From Planomicrobium soli (GTDB lineage: Bacteria; Bacillota; Bacilli; Bacillales_A; Planococcaceae): DNA of 64,000 bases. Within the stretch, counting starts at the first letter, position 1; every line of letters begins with the position of its first letter. Below are positions 49,415-58,311 of the stretch, in pieces. The DNA is taken from positions 310,001 through 374,000 of the forward strand of contig NZ_PYAT01000002.1 of NCBI RefSeq assembly GCF_003014655.1, in the 5' to 3' direction. Under the pieces are notes generated by a model. The model was given only the letters and a program-made list of their open reading frames with translations. It did no database searches and had not been told where the DNA came from. A program made the position numbers and the translations under genes.

Positions 49415-50749
49415 TTAGCGTACGTTTGCAGTTGCGAAAGCTTGCAGTAAATACTGGTTGATCGTTGCTTTGATCAATTCAAGACGCCCGGATGTTTGTT
49501 TGATGTTAGTCAAGTCTAAAGCGTACGCTTCAAGCTTGTGGAAATCCGTGTTTCCAGAAACAATATCAAGGCCGATGCCTTCTTTGTATGTTTTGTAGCG
49601 CTCATCTACAACATTCTCCAAAACTTTATCATCAATCAAGCTTTGTGCAACGCGCAGACCTACTGCAAATGAATCCATACCTGCAATGTGCGCATGGAAC
49701 AAATCTTCCTGCTCGAACGATCCACGTCGAACTTTCGCATCAAAATTCAAGCCGCCACGGCCTAGTCCGCCGTTTTTAAGAATTTCGTACATTGCAAGCG
49801 TTGTAGTCCAAAGGTCTGTCGGGAATTCGTCTGTATCCCAGCCAAGCAATGGATCACCTTGGTTTGCGTCTACTGATCCAAGCATGTTGTTGATGCGTGC
49901 ATAGTGAAGCTCGTGCTCGAAAGTATGGCCTGCAAGCGTTGCATGGTTTGCTTCAATATTAAATTTGAATTGGTCTGCAAGGCCGTAATTCTGCAAGAAT
50001 GCGTGGGCTGTAGCCACATCGTAATCATATTGGTGCGTAGTCGGCTCTTTTGGTTTTGGCTCGATCAAGAACTGAGCGTCAAAGCCGATTTCTTTCGCGT
50101 AATCAACAGCCATATGATAGAAGCGGCCCAAGTTATCCAATTCCAATTTCATGTCTGTATTCAAAAGTGTTTCGTAGCCTTCACGGCCGCCCCAGAAAAC
50201 ATAGTTTTCAGCGCCAAGTTCCTTGCCGATTTCAAGGCCTTTTTTCACTTTTGCCGCAGAGTAAGCAAACACGTCAGCATTGCTTGAAGTTGCTGCCCCG
50301 TGGACAAAACGCGGGTGCGTGAAGTTGTTTGCCGTATTCCAAAGCAATTTCGCTTTGCTGTCTTTCATGTAATCTTTGATCATGCCGACAACCGTATCCA
50401 AGTTTTGGTTCGATTCTCTTAAATTGCTGCCTTCAGGTGCAATATCTGCATCGTGGAAGCAAAAGAACGGAACGTCTAATTTGTTATAAAACTCAAATGA
50501 AGCTTCTACGCGTGCTTTTGCCAAATCCAACTCACTGTACTTGTCCCAAGAACGTTGCATTGTGCCAGCCCCGAAAGGATCTGAGCCGTCCATCGTAAAC
50601 GTGTGCCAGTAAGAAACTGCATAGCGCAGGATTTCTTCCATTGTTTTGCCGCCAACTTTTTCTTCTGGATTGTAGAATTTAAATGCGTAAGGGTTTTTTG
50701 AAGTTGCCCCTTCAAATCTGATTTTGTCAACATTCTGGAAATATGCCAT
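49415..50749 (-). CDS. xylA: Xylose isomerase
   Basis: 444 aa, group II length. [17 protein letters not shown] (catalytic His and Asp, about 97-113), [10 protein letters not shown] (about 185), [15 protein letters not shown] (metal Glu, Lys; about 230), [17 protein letters not shown] (about 264) and [18 protein letters not shown] (about 292-309). Interconverts D-xylose and D-xylulose using divalent metal. AGGGGGCA precedes the ATG. First gene of xylAB; the promoter overlaps a XylR-type operator. Confidence 0.95.
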   Translation of the reverse strand: MAYFQNVDKIRFEGATSKNPYAFKFYNPEEKVGGKTMEEILRYAVSYWHTFTMDGSDPFGAGTMQRSWDKYSELDLAKARVEASFEFYNKLDVPFFCFHDADIAPEGSNLRESNQNLDTVVGMIKDYMKDSKAKLLWNTANNFTHPRFVHGAATSSNADVFAYSAAKVKKGLEIGKELGAENYVFWGGREGYETLLNTDMKLELDNLGRFYHMAVDYAKEIGFDAQFLIEPKPKEPTTHQYDYDVATAHAFLQNYGLADQFKFNIEANHATLAGHTFEHELHYARINNMLGSVDANQGDPLLGWDTDEFPTDLWTTTLAMYEILKNGGLGRGGLNFDAKVRRGSFEQEDLFHAHIAGMDSFAVGLRVAQSLIDDKVLENVVDERYKTYKEGIGLDIVSGNTDFHKLEAYALDLTNIKQTSGRLELIKATINQYLLQAFATANVR

Positions 50750-50831
50750 AATTTTTGCCCCCTAAGATTGGTTAATTTCTTTGATAAATATAGAGAGATA
50801 CGTGAATACGAATGAAAAGGCTTACAATTAA

Positions 50832-50860
50832 ACTATAACAACATACCGTTAGTTTGTCTA
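50832..50860 (-). promoter_or_regulatory. xylA promoter
   Basis: Minus strand TAGACA (50855-50860), 17-nt spacer, TATAGT (50832-50837). The -35 box lies inside the XylR operator candidate, and the same TAGACW-17-TATARW layout recurs before the xylose ABC operon. Confidence 0.7.
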
Positions 50861-50877
50861 TTAGTTGAACAAAGTTT
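50853..50877. promoter_or_regulatory. XylR operator candidate 1 (xylA)
   Basis: 25-bp site TTTGTCTATTAGTTG followed by AACAAAGTTT, extended on the left by TTAG. About 19-20 of 25 bases match each of the sites at 54972 and, inverted, 56405. All three lie at promoters of xylose genes. Confidence 0.7.
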
Positions 50878-51012
50878 TCTAATTAATTTAAACGAAGAAT
50901 TTATGCTAGCTGAAATAGTGAACTTTTTTGCCGGCTTAGTGTATGCTTTTATTGAATCCTTCTCGTACTATTGAGAAGGCGCTAAAAATCAATTGCAAGG
51001 ATGGGTCTTTAA

Positions 51013-51645
51013 ATGAATGCTACAAGCAGTTTTATTTATACTATTTTGGAGTGGATTACCCGCTTTGCTTATTTGAATCTTTTGTGGGTCATCTTTACAC
51101 TCGCTGGTGGAATCCTATTTGGCTTTTTCCCGTCCACAACCGCTATGTTCGCCGTTAGCCGGGAGTGGCTAAGAGGCAATACCGATAAACCGGTATTCCA
51201 GACGTTCTGGAGTTATTACCGCACCGATTTCTGGAAAAGCAACCGGCTTGGCCTGTTTGTCGCAGCCATCGTTTTTCTGATCGCACTTGACATTTTCTAT
51301 ATCCAAGGCAGTGCCGAACTTTTATCGTGGACTTATGTTCCCTTGTTCGCCTTCATGCTGCTGTTTGTGTTATTTCTGTTCTATCTTTTTCCTAGCTTTG
51401 CCCATTACGACATCAAAGTGCGGAACATTATCAAAAATTCCTTTTTGCTCATGCTGATCAATCCCATCAACAACTTATTGATTCTCCTGACGCTGGTACC
51501 GCTCTACTTTCTCATGAGCTTTGTTCCCGCCTTGGCCGTCATCTTCGGCGGAAGCTTGTATGCTTTCATCACTATGTGGTTCGCTATGCACGCCTTCAAC
51601 AAAGCCAACAAAACTAGCGGACAGGCAGAAGGTTTGTCTGAATAG
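51013..51645 (+). CDS. YesL-family (DUF624) membrane protein
   Basis: 210 aa. Starts LEWITRFAYLNLLWVIFTLAG, then FGFFPSTTAMFAVSREW (about 39-55), the hallmark of DUF624/YesL, followed by about four more membrane segments. YesL-like genes sit beside CUT1 sugar ABC importers in Bacilli and may assist transporter assembly or sensing; function unproven. It lies between xylA and the xylose ABC operon but on the opposite strand. Start ATG 51013; ribosome binding site is weak (AAGGATGG, 9 nt upstream). Confidence 0.85.
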   Translation: MNATSSFIYTILEWITRFAYLNLLWVIFTLAGGILFGFFPSTTAMFAVSREWLRGNTDKPVFQTFWSYYRTDFWKSNRLGLFVAAIVFLIALDIFYIQGSAELLSWTYVPLFAFMLLFVLFLFYLFPSFAHYDIKVRNIIKNSFLLMLINPINNLLILLTLVPLYFLMSFVPALAVIFGGSLYAFITMWFAMHAFNKANKTSGQAEGLSE

Positions 51646-51721
51646 AAGAATGTCGGAAAGGGCAACCGCTCGCTTTCCTTTTTTCCGCCTGCAGAAAGCT
51701 AAGCATTCAAATCATCTACAC

Positions 51722-51772
51722 AAAAAGGCTTCACACAATAGGGGCACATCCCCTACTACGTGAAGCCTTTTT
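51722..51772. terminator. Bidirectional terminator
   Basis: AAAAAGGCTTCAC/GTGAAGCCTTTTT (13 bp) with an inner TAGGGG/CCCCTA stem, between the converging yesL-like and permease genes. Confidence 0.93.
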
Positions 51773-51784
51773 ATTATGCCTTGA

Positions 51785-52609
51785 TCATCCTTTAACCGCG
51801 CTTGAAGAAATTCCTTCAACCACTTTATTGCTGAAGAAGATGAAGGCGATGATAATTGGCAGCACGCTGATGATCAGCGTTGCCCCGATTGCGCCCCAGT
51901 CGGTCATGTATTGGCCGATAAAGTTCTGGATCCCAACTGTCAACGTCTTGTATTTCTCTGAAGAGATGAACGTATTCACGAACACGAACTCGTTCCAGTT
52001 GTAAATCATATTGATGACGATTGTTGTTGCCATAATCGGCGTCGTCATTGGCAAGATGATCCGGAAGAACATCCGGTTGACCGAACAGCCGTCAATAACC
52101 GCTGCTTCTTCGATTTCATGCGGCAATGTGTAATAAAACCCTAAAAGAATCATCAGCGTAATCGGCAAGTTATAAGCTGTATACGTCAAAACGATTGCCA
52201 ACGGATTGTCGATCAAACTGACGCTCAGGAACATGCTGTAAAGCGGAATCAATGCCGAGTGGATCGGAATCATTAAGCCTACCATGAACAAACCAAGAAC
52301 CAGCCCGCTTAATTTCCAGCGCATACGCGTAATAGCAAAAGCGGCCATACTTGCAAATAATACCGTTAAAATGATGGCTACAACAGTAATCCATACACTG
52401 TTGAAGAAATACGTGGCAATTCCGCCATCCCAAACTTTCTGATAGTTTTCCCATCTGAATTCGCTTGGCAGCGAGAATGGCGATCCGGCAAAAATTTCCG
52501 CGTTGCTTTTCAGCGAGAACATGAACAGCCAAATTAACGGGAGGATTTGAAATAATGCCACTGCAATCAGACATGCGTATAGAAAAAAATAACCAATGCG
52601 ATTCATCAA
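51785..52609 (-). CDS. CUT1 sugar ABC importer permease (MalG-type)
   Basis: 274 aa, six membrane segments. The EAA loop is EIEEAAVIDGCSVNRMFFRI (about 161-180), with the usual G about ten residues after EAA. It ends KVVEGISSSAVKG, a MalG-type tail. Partner of the permease 12 nt upstream. Likely substrate xylo-oligosaccharides, from the XylR operator on the operon and the neighbouring xylosidase. No ATPase gene in the operon, so a shared MsmX-type ATPase is presumed. Confidence 0.9.
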   Translation of the reverse strand: MMNRIGYFFLYACLIAVALFQILPLIWLFMFSLKSNAEIFAGSPFSLPSEFRWENYQKVWDGGIATYFFNSVWITVVAIILTVLFASMAAFAITRMRWKLSGLVLGLFMVGLMIPIHSALIPLYSMFLSVSLIDNPLAIVLTYTAYNLPITLMILLGFYYTLPHEIEEAAVIDGCSVNRMFFRIILPMTTPIMATTIVINMIYNWNEFVFVNTFISSEKYKTLTVGIQNFIGQYMTDWGAIGATLIISVLPIIIAFIFFSNKVVEGISSSAVKG

Positions 52610-52621
52610 ACAAACCTCCTC

Positions 52622-53500
52622 TTAATATTCAATTCTTTCTTTAGTAGTGGTAACTTTGCGGATAATTACCGTTACAATCAACGTAATGATCAGCAACAAG
52701 AAACCGATTGCGCTTCCGTAGCCGAAGTTGTAGCTCGAGAACGCCAATTTGTACATATACGATGCCATAACTTCACTGGCGCCGTTAGGTCCGCCCGCAG
52801 TCATAACATAGATGAGATCAAAGTATTTCAAAGATCCGACAATCGCGAGGACGATTGTTACACTCACCACTTCTTTGATCAGCGGCAATTTGATGCGCAA
52901 GGCAATCTGTGCCGGTGTTGCTCCGTCAATTCTTGCCGCTTCAATCAACGATTCGGGAATATTTTTCAAAGCTGCATAATAGATTAAAATATAGAACCCT
53001 GCATACTGCCACAAAATCGGAATGAAGATTGCATACAGCACGATAGACGGATTTGCCAGCCAAGCCGGCGGGTTCTCTACACCGATCATCATCAGAAATG
53101 CATTCAGCATACCGTTTGACGGATTGTACATTTTCACCCAAAGCTGCGCGATGGCTACAGAAGACAACAGCATCGGGATAAGGTAAATCTTTCTAAGAAA
53201 ATCAGAGCCTTTGATTTTTGAAGCTAAAATGAACGACACCAGCAGATAAACCGCTAAACTCAATGTCGAGAATACAGCCAATAGGAATGAATGCAGCGCA
53301 CTATTCCAGAACAGCTTGTCTTGGAGTCCAGTAATATAATTTTCCAACCCAATAAATGTTTTCTCACCAATGCCGTCCCAATCCATTAACCCGTAATATC
53401 CTGACAGGACCAATGGGATGAAGATCAATATGGTAATCATGAGCAGGGCCGGCGCAATATAAAATGCGATAAACAGCTTATTAGACATGACTTTGTTCAT
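52622..53500 (-). CDS. CUT1 sugar ABC importer permease (MalF-type)
   Basis: About 292 aa with six membrane segments. EAA loop PESLIEAARIDGATPAQIAL (about 196-215). The start is placed at the ATG of MNKVMSNKLF (53498-53500) because GGGG lies 9 nt upstream; a longer form of 307 aa is open but adds a poor N-terminus. Second gene of the operon after the binding protein, from which it is separated by about 90 nt containing a hairpin. Confidence 0.88.
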   Translation of the reverse strand: MNKVMSNKLFIAFYIAPALLMITILIFIPLVLSGYYGLMDWDGIGEKTFIGLENYITGLQDKLFWNSALHSFLLAVFSTLSLAVYLLVSFILASKIKGSDFLRKIYLIPMLLSSVAIAQLWVKMYNPSNGMLNAFLMMIGVENPPAWLANPSIVLYAIFIPILWQYAGFYILIYYAALKNIPESLIEAARIDGATPAQIALRIKLPLIKEVVSVTIVLAIVGSLKYFDLIYVMTAGGPNGASEVMASYMYKLAFSSYNFGYGSAIGFLLLIITLIVTVIIRKVTTTKERIEY

Positions 53501-53530
53501 TACATTCAACCCCATATCCTTAGAAAGTAG

Positions 53531-53564
53531 AAGAGGAGAGTCCAAATTCAGGACGTCCCCTCTT
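53531..53564 (-). other. Intercistronic hairpin between binding-protein and permease genes
   Basis: Minus-strand AAGAGGGGACGTCC pairs imperfectly with GGACTCTCCTCTT around a 7-nt loop. Such stem-loops after the first gene usually raise the ratio of binding protein to permease by attenuation or mRNA stabilisation. Confidence 0.6.
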
Positions 53565-53590
53565 ATTTAATCTGGCTTCAAATTGCTATT

Positions 53591-54892
53591 TTACTGCTTT
53601 GAAAGAGCTTCTTCGTGCTTCTTCGCAAACTCTTCAGGCGTCATCTGTTTCCCGAAAAGTGCCTGGATCGAGTCAAGGTGAGTTTGTGCCACTCCCGGGC
53701 TCATCTGAACGTCAGCGAACAATGTGATATTGCTGGCGTTGTTAAGTTCGTTCAGGATATCTTTATACATTTGTGGAAGTTCCAATGATTCTGCATCCAC
53801 TTTTGTTGCTGGGATTACGCCAGCTTCAGTAACGGCTTTTTCGCCCCACTCTTTAACAAAATAAGCTGCGAAATCTTTTGCTTCTTCTTTTACATCGGAA
53901 TTTTCAGCGACGAACAAACCAACTCCAGGTCCTCCGACAAAGCTCGTCATATCGCCTTCGCCTTTGACAGTCGGGAAGTTCATGTATTTAACAGAATCTC
54001 TGAACTCTTGTGGAACATCTTCGTTGGTAGTGAAGTTTGGAAGATCCCATGTGGCGATCATGTACATTGGCGATTGTCCGCTCATGAACATGCTCTTCGC
54101 TTCTTCATCAGCAAGTCCGTTAAAGCCATTAACGAACACGCCGTTGTCTACCATATTTTGAACTTCTTTAGCCGCTTCAACTAGTGCCGGGTCTTCAAAG
54201 CTGCCAGAACGGTCGATTGCTTTGTTCAATGTATCAGCCCCGCCGATGCGGTCAGCCAAGTACATATACCACATTGACCCGGTCCAGGAATCTCTGTTCC
54301 CTAAAGCAACCGGCTGGATGCCTGCTTCTCTGAATGCTTTGGAAGCTTCAATCAACTCTTCGTAAGTTTCCGGTACTTCAATATTGTTGTCTGTGAACAT
54401 TTTTTCATTGTAGTAAATGGATACGATGTTCAATTCCAATGGCAGGCCGTATGTTTTATCTTCAATTGCATATGCTTCTGCAGTACCAGGAACAAATGCG
54501 TCTTTCAGATCCGACTCAATTACATCGTCAAGCGGCGCAAACATGTTGCCGCCCACGTAAGGCTCAAGGAATCCTGCCGACCAAGTCAAGCCAACATCCG
54601 GCAATTCTTTCGATGTTGATAAAACACGCAATTTATCTTTATATTGTTCGTTGCTTAATACTTCCAGATCTACTTTAACGCCTTCATTTTCTTTTTCGTA
54701 ATCCGCGATAATATCGTTTACCACGTCATAATGTTTTTTCGAACTGCCTTCAGGCCATAAATGCATGAACTGGATTTCTTTTTCCCCACTTGCACTTGAT
54801 GACTCCTCTGACCCCGATGAACAGCCAACCAACATGAAAGATGAAACAACAGCAGATAACAAAACTGTGAGCGTTTTCTTCTTAATCATCAT
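53591..54892 (-). CDS. Sugar ABC importer substrate-binding lipoprotein
   Basis: About 433 aa. Lipoprotein signal peptide: Lys-rich start, hydrophobic core, lipobox FMLVGC, then a Ser/Glu-rich linker. The mature part is a CUT1 cluster binding protein (EIQFMHLWPEGSSKKHYD, FNGLADEEAKSMFMSGQSPM, VGGPGVGLFVAE). Anchored outside the membrane; presents a xylose-containing oligosaccharide to the two permeases, inferred from context. Two adjacent ATGs follow GGGGG; the first (54890-54892) is listed. Confidence 0.9.
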   Translation of the reverse strand: MMIKKKTLTVLLSAVVSSFMLVGCSSGSEESSSASGEKEIQFMHLWPEGSSKKHYDVVNDIIADYEKENEGVKVDLEVLSNEQYKDKLRVLSTSKELPDVGLTWSAGFLEPYVGGNMFAPLDDVIESDLKDAFVPGTAEAYAIEDKTYGLPLELNIVSIYYNEKMFTDNNIEVPETYEELIEASKAFREAGIQPVALGNRDSWTGSMWYMYLADRIGGADTLNKAIDRSGSFEDPALVEAAKEVQNMVDNGVFVNGFNGLADEEAKSMFMSGQSPMYMIATWDLPNFTTNEDVPQEFRDSVKYMNFPTVKGEGDMTSFVGGPGVGLFVAENSDVKEEAKDFAAYFVKEWGEKAVTEAGVIPATKVDAESLELPQMYKDILNELNNASNITLFADVQMSPGVAQTHLDSIQALFGKQMTPEEFAKKHEEALSKQ

Positions 54893-54918
54893 CTTTTCCC
54901 CCAATGCATTCTAGTGTT

Positions 54919-54940
54919 ACAACAATATTCTGATTGTTGT
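54919..54940. promoter_or_regulatory. Inverted repeat in the 5' leader of the xylose ABC operon
   Basis: ACAACAAT-attctg-ATTGTTGT, 8-bp perfect arms, starting a few nt after the predicted transcription start. May be an additional operator or an mRNA 5' hairpin. Confidence 0.5.
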
Positions 54941-54951
54941 ATGCGTTTTCA
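54938..54951. promoter_or_regulatory. cre site at the xylose ABC promoter
   Basis: TGTATGCGTTTTCA matches cre consensus TGWAANCGNTNWCA at 13 of 14 positions, spanning from the -10 box to the transcription start, the classical position for CcpA repression. Confidence 0.65.
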
Positions 54952-54979
54952 TTATAGCAAAGAGAATTTTGTTAGTCTA
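54951..54979 (-). promoter_or_regulatory. Promoter of the xylose ABC operon
   Basis: Minus strand TAGACT (54974-54979), 17-nt spacer, perfect TATAAT (54951-54956). Layout mirrors the xylA promoter. Confidence 0.75.
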
Positions 54980-54996
54980 GTGGATAAACAAAGTTT
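54972..54996. promoter_or_regulatory. XylR operator candidate 2 (ABC operon)
   Basis: TTAGTCTAGTGGATA followed by AACAAAGTTT; covers the -35 box. The AACAAAGTTT half is identical to site 1. Confidence 0.7.
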
Positions 54997-55162
54997 TTTT
55001 AGTTATAATTTTTATATAGAATTTATTGCAGGTTGAAAAAAGAAAAGGCAGCGTTATTCCTTCCTTTGCAGGTAATAGATCCTATAGTAAATTTAATTGA
55101 TGTTATTAACTCTTCGTTTTGTTTGTTAGAATGAAGAAAAAATAGAGAGAGGGCTGGTCCGA

Positions 55163-56365
55163 ATGAACATGAAAGAAAATAGAACGTGGAACCATCACGT
55201 CGTCAAAGAAGGCAACAAATCTTTGGTTATGGAAATGATCAAAAACGAATCCCCTATTTCCAGAGCCGCAGTCGCAAGCCAAACCGGCCTCAATAAAGGA
55301 ACTGTGTCTTCTTTAGTTGCGGATTTGATGGACGACCATTTGATCTATGAATCGGGGCCTGGCGTATCCAGCGGCGGCAGACGACCTGTCATGCTGCTGT
55401 TCAACGGTTCGGCCGGCCATTCTATCGGCATCGACCTCGGCGTCAACTATTTACTTGGCATCTTGACTGACCTGGAAGGCAACATCATTGAAAAGAAAGA
55501 ACTGAATTTCAAAAACCATTCTTATGAGGAAATTGAAAAGAAGTTGTTTGAAGTTATTGACCTATTAACTTCGATTGCTCCGCCAAGCCCCCACGGCATT
55601 ATCGGAATTGGAGTAGGGGTGCCAGGAATCGTGGATACAAATGGCAGTATTCTGCTTGCCCCTAACTTGAACTGGAAAAACGTCAATTTAAAAACAGTCA
55701 TTGAAACCAAATACAGGCTGCCGGTCATTATTGAAAACGAAGCAAATGCAGGCGCTTACGGCGAGAAGCAGTTTGGCGTCGGCCAGGAAAGCGAAAACAT
55801 CATTTACGTAAGTGCGGGAATTGGAATAGGCGTCGGCCTTATCTTGAACGGTTCTCTATATAAAGGCGCAAACGGTTTTTCAGGGGAACTTGGCCACATG
55901 ACAATTCAAGTGGACGGTCCGGTGTGCCGCTGCGGAAACCAGGGCTGTTGGGAACTTTATGCCTCTGAACAAGCTTTGATTGCCAAAGCTGCGCAATTGA
56001 ACTTGCCTGTTCCCGCCAAACAGGAATTGGAGCTAACTACTTTGATTTCTCTTGCTGAAAATGGCAACCAGGAAATCATCACGTTATTTGAGGAAGTCGG
56101 AGATTTGCTGGGTGTGGGCATCAATAACATCATCAATACGTTTAATCCGCAACAAGTCATTATTGGCAACCGTTTGGCCTCTTCTAACCGCTGGCTGGAA
56201 GAATCGCTGAACAAACGCGTGTCTAAACAAGCTCTTTGGTTCCAGCAGAACGACTTGCAGATCAGTTTTTCCGAACTGTCCACGCTGTCAGCAGCCCTTG
56301 GCGTTTCAGCTTTTTCTATCGAGAACTTCATAAGCGTCCGGATGCAGCCGAAAAGTTTTGTTTAA
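55163..56365 (+). CDS. xylR: Xylose repressor, ROK family
   Basis: 400 aa. N-terminal winged helix (about 15-75: SRAAVASQTGLNKGTVSSLV), then the ROK sugar-kinase-like domain: GIDLGVNYLLGILTDLEG (about 92-109), GVGVPGIVD (about 148) and the zinc signature GHMTIQVDGPVCRCGNQGCW split as HMTIQ and CRCGNQGCWE (about 247-266). Like Bacillus XylR it should bind xylose and release DNA. Divergent from the ABC operon, with operators at xylA, the ABC operon and xynB. GAGAGGG precedes the ATG. Confidence 0.92.
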   Translation: MNMKENRTWNHHVVKEGNKSLVMEMIKNESPISRAAVASQTGLNKGTVSSLVADLMDDHLIYESGPGVSSGGRRPVMLLFNGSAGHSIGIDLGVNYLLGILTDLEGNIIEKKELNFKNHSYEEIEKKLFEVIDLLTSIAPPSPHGIIGIGVGVPGIVDTNGSILLAPNLNWKNVNLKTVIETKYRLPVIIENEANAGAYGEKQFGVGQESENIIYVSAGIGIGVGLILNGSLYKGANGFSGELGHMTIQVDGPVCRCGNQGCWELYASEQALIAKAAQLNLPVPAKQELELTTLISLAENGNQEIITLFEEVGDLLGVGINNIINTFNPQQVIIGNRLASSNRWLEESLNKRVSKQALWFQQNDLQISFSELSTLSAALGVSAFSIENFISVRMQPKSFV

Positions 56366-56404
56366 CCCTCCCTTGTCTTTCATTGAAAGATTGGGTACTT
56401 GAAT

Positions 56405-56429
56405 ATACTTTGTTTGCTTATTGAACTAA
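56405..56429. promoter_or_regulatory. XylR operator candidate 3 (xynB)
   Basis: Inverse orientation of sites 1 and 2: reverse complement TTAGTTCAATAAGCA then AACAAAGTAT. It overlaps the -35 region of the xylosidase promoter. Confidence 0.65.
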
Positions 56430-56441
56430 GTAGTGTATTAT
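56414..56441 (+). promoter_or_regulatory. Promoter of the GH43 xylosidase gene
   Basis: TTGCTT (56414-56419), 16-nt spacer, TATTAT (56436-56441). This leaves a leader of about 170 nt containing a long hairpin and a cre-like site. Confidence 0.55.
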
Positions 56442-56471
56442 CAAAGTTAACGCTGTAAAAATTTCTGATTT

Positions 56472-56520
56472 TTGATTTTATTGACAGAAAGTTTCTTAGA
56501 AACTTTCTCTATAAAATCAA
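56472..56520 (+). other. Long hairpin in the xynB leader / xylR 3' region
   Basis: TTGATTTTAT/ATAAAATCAA outer arms with inner AGAAAGTTTCT/AGAAACTTTCT, followed 9 nt later by TTTTTTT. It could terminate xylR transcripts, attenuate xynB, or both. Confidence 0.6.
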
Positions 56521-56561
56521 GTATCGGTTTTTTTACATTGGGCTCTCATCTTACGCTTTTT

Positions 56562-56575
56562 TGAAAGCACTTACA
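56562..56575. promoter_or_regulatory. Candidate cre site upstream of xynB
   Basis: TGAAAGCACTTACA fits cre at 13 of 14 positions. Position downstream of the promoter suits roadblock repression. Confidence 0.5.
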
Positions 56576-56620
56576 TAAGCGGTTGGCGGAAGATGAAATC
56601 TTACATAAAGGGTGACTCCA

Positions 56621-58231
56621 ATGACAACTATTCAAAATCCAATTTTGCCGGGCTTCAATCCAGATCCAAGCATTTGCCGTGTAGGAGAAGACTATTATAT
56701 CGCGGTTTCTACCTTTGAATGGTTTCCCGGCGTCGGCATCTATCATTCGAAAGACTTGAAAAACTGGCGCTTAGCTTCCCGGCCGCTCAACCGCTTAAGC
56801 CAACTGAACATGATGGGCAATCCGAATTCCGGCGGCGTATGGGCACCAGCCCTTTCGTACAGCGACGGCCAGTTCTGGCTGATTTTTACGGATGTAAAAG
56901 TGACGGAAGGCCAGTGGAAAGACTGCCACAACTATTTAGTGACTTGCGAAACGATTGACGGTGACTGGTCGGAGCCGATTTACTTGAACAGCTCAGGCTT
57001 TGACCCTTCCCTTTTCCATGACGAATCAGGCAAAAAATACTTGGTCAATATGAACTGGGACCACCGCATGGGCAATCATAACTTTTACGGCATCGCATTG
57101 CAGGAATACAGCGTGGAAGAGCAGAAAATGGTCGGCAAACCGGAAATTATTTTCAAAGGCACCGATGTCATGCTGACGGAAGCGCCGCATCTTTACAAAA
57201 TTGGTGACTATTATTATTTACTCACAGCTGAAGGCGGCACGAAATACGATCATCAGGCGACTATTGCGCGCTCAAAAGATTTGCACGGGCCGTACGAAGT
57301 GCATCCGGAAAATCCCCTGATCACGTCGTTCTTCTCGCCGAGAAATCCGCTGCAAAAATCGGGACATGCATCCATTGTCCACACCCATACAGATGAATGG
57401 TTCCTGGTCCACTTAACAGGCCGTCCGTTGTCCCGTGCCGGTCAGGCGCTCCTTGATCCGCGCGGCTTCTGCCCGCTTGGCCGTGAGACTGCCATTCAGC
57501 GCGTGGAATGGAAAAATGATTGGCCGTTTGTAGTCGGAGGCAACCAGCCTTCGCTCGAAATTGAAGGACCGGCTATCGAAGAAGTTCAATGGGAGCCGAA
57601 CTTCCCGGAAAAAGACGAATTTGACTCTGAAACCTTGAACCTGCATTTCCAATCACTGCGCATTCCATTGGAGGAAAACATCATTTCGTTAAAGGAGAAT
57701 CCAGGGCATCTGCGCATCCGCGGAAGAGAATCGTTGACGTCGAAGTTCACGCAAGCGTTTGTCGCAAGACGCTGGCAGCACTTCCACTTTACAGCGGAAA
57801 CGAAAGTCGCGTTCAACCCGGACACTTTCCAGCAAGCAGCTGGCCTGGTGAATTACTACAACACAGAAAACTGGACTGCCTTGCAAATCACCTGGCATGA
57901 AGAAAAAGGACGCATCTTGGATATCATGACGTGTGATAACTTCGCTTTCGACCAGCCGCTTCAAGGAAATGAAATTGTTATTCCAGAAGACGTAGAGTAT
58001 GTTTACTTGAAAGTCGACGTTAACGCGGACATCTATCAATACTCGTATTCATTCGATGGCGCTAACTGGAACTTGATCCCGATCCGTTTCGGTTCACACA
58101 AATTGTCGGATGATTATATCCAAGGCGGCGGCTTCTTCACCGGCGCATTCGTCGGCATGCAGTGCCAAGATACATCCGGCCAGAACCTGCCTGCTGATTT
58201 TGATTATTTCACGTATAAAGTAAACGAATAA
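56621..58231 (+). CDS. xynB: GH43 beta-xylosidase
   Basis: 536 aa: five-bladed propeller about 1-310 and C-terminal beta-sandwich (about 325-536). Catalytic residues visible are Asp15 (GFNPDPSIC), Asp128 (SSGFDPSLF) and Glu187 (MLTEAPHLY), as in known GH43 subfamily 11 enzymes. No signal peptide, so it acts on imported xylo-oligosaccharides, giving xylose for XylA/XylB. AAAGGGTG precedes the ATG by 7 nt; a GTG three codons upstream is less well placed. Confidence 0.95.
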   Translation: MTTIQNPILPGFNPDPSICRVGEDYYIAVSTFEWFPGVGIYHSKDLKNWRLASRPLNRLSQLNMMGNPNSGGVWAPALSYSDGQFWLIFTDVKVTEGQWKDCHNYLVTCETIDGDWSEPIYLNSSGFDPSLFHDESGKKYLVNMNWDHRMGNHNFYGIALQEYSVEEQKMVGKPEIIFKGTDVMLTEAPHLYKIGDYYYLLTAEGGTKYDHQATIARSKDLHGPYEVHPENPLITSFFSPRNPLQKSGHASIVHTHTDEWFLVHLTGRPLSRAGQALLDPRGFCPLGRETAIQRVEWKNDWPFVVGGNQPSLEIEGPAIEEVQWEPNFPEKDEFDSETLNLHFQSLRIPLEENIISLKENPGHLRIRGRESLTSKFTQAFVARRWQHFHFTAETKVAFNPDTFQQAAGLVNYYNTENWTALQITWHEEKGRILDIMTCDNFAFDQPLQGNEIVIPEDVEYVYLKVDVNADIYQYSYSFDGANWNLIPIRFGSHKLSDDYIQGGGFFTGAFVGMQCQDTSGQNLPADFDYFTYKVNE

Positions 58232-58264
58232 AAAGAGAGCGGCTTATTGCGAGCCGCTCTCTTT
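58230..58264. terminator. Terminator after xynB
   Basis: AAAAGAGAGCGGCT/AGCCGCTCTCTTTT with a 7-nt loop, directly at the stop codon. Confidence 0.92.
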
Positions 58265-58311
58265 TACTTTTTATTATCCTCCCCCAATTCTTATCTGGAG
58301 ATTTTTCAAAA

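Noticed and set aside
50800-50815. A cre site before xylA (TGAATACGAATGAA)
   Set aside because: Four mismatches to the cre consensus, unlike the 13/14 matches at the other sites.
55100-55140. A fourth XylR operator before xylR itself
   Set aside because: TTTTGTTTGTTAGAA has only a partial half-site and does not align over 25 bp with the other three.
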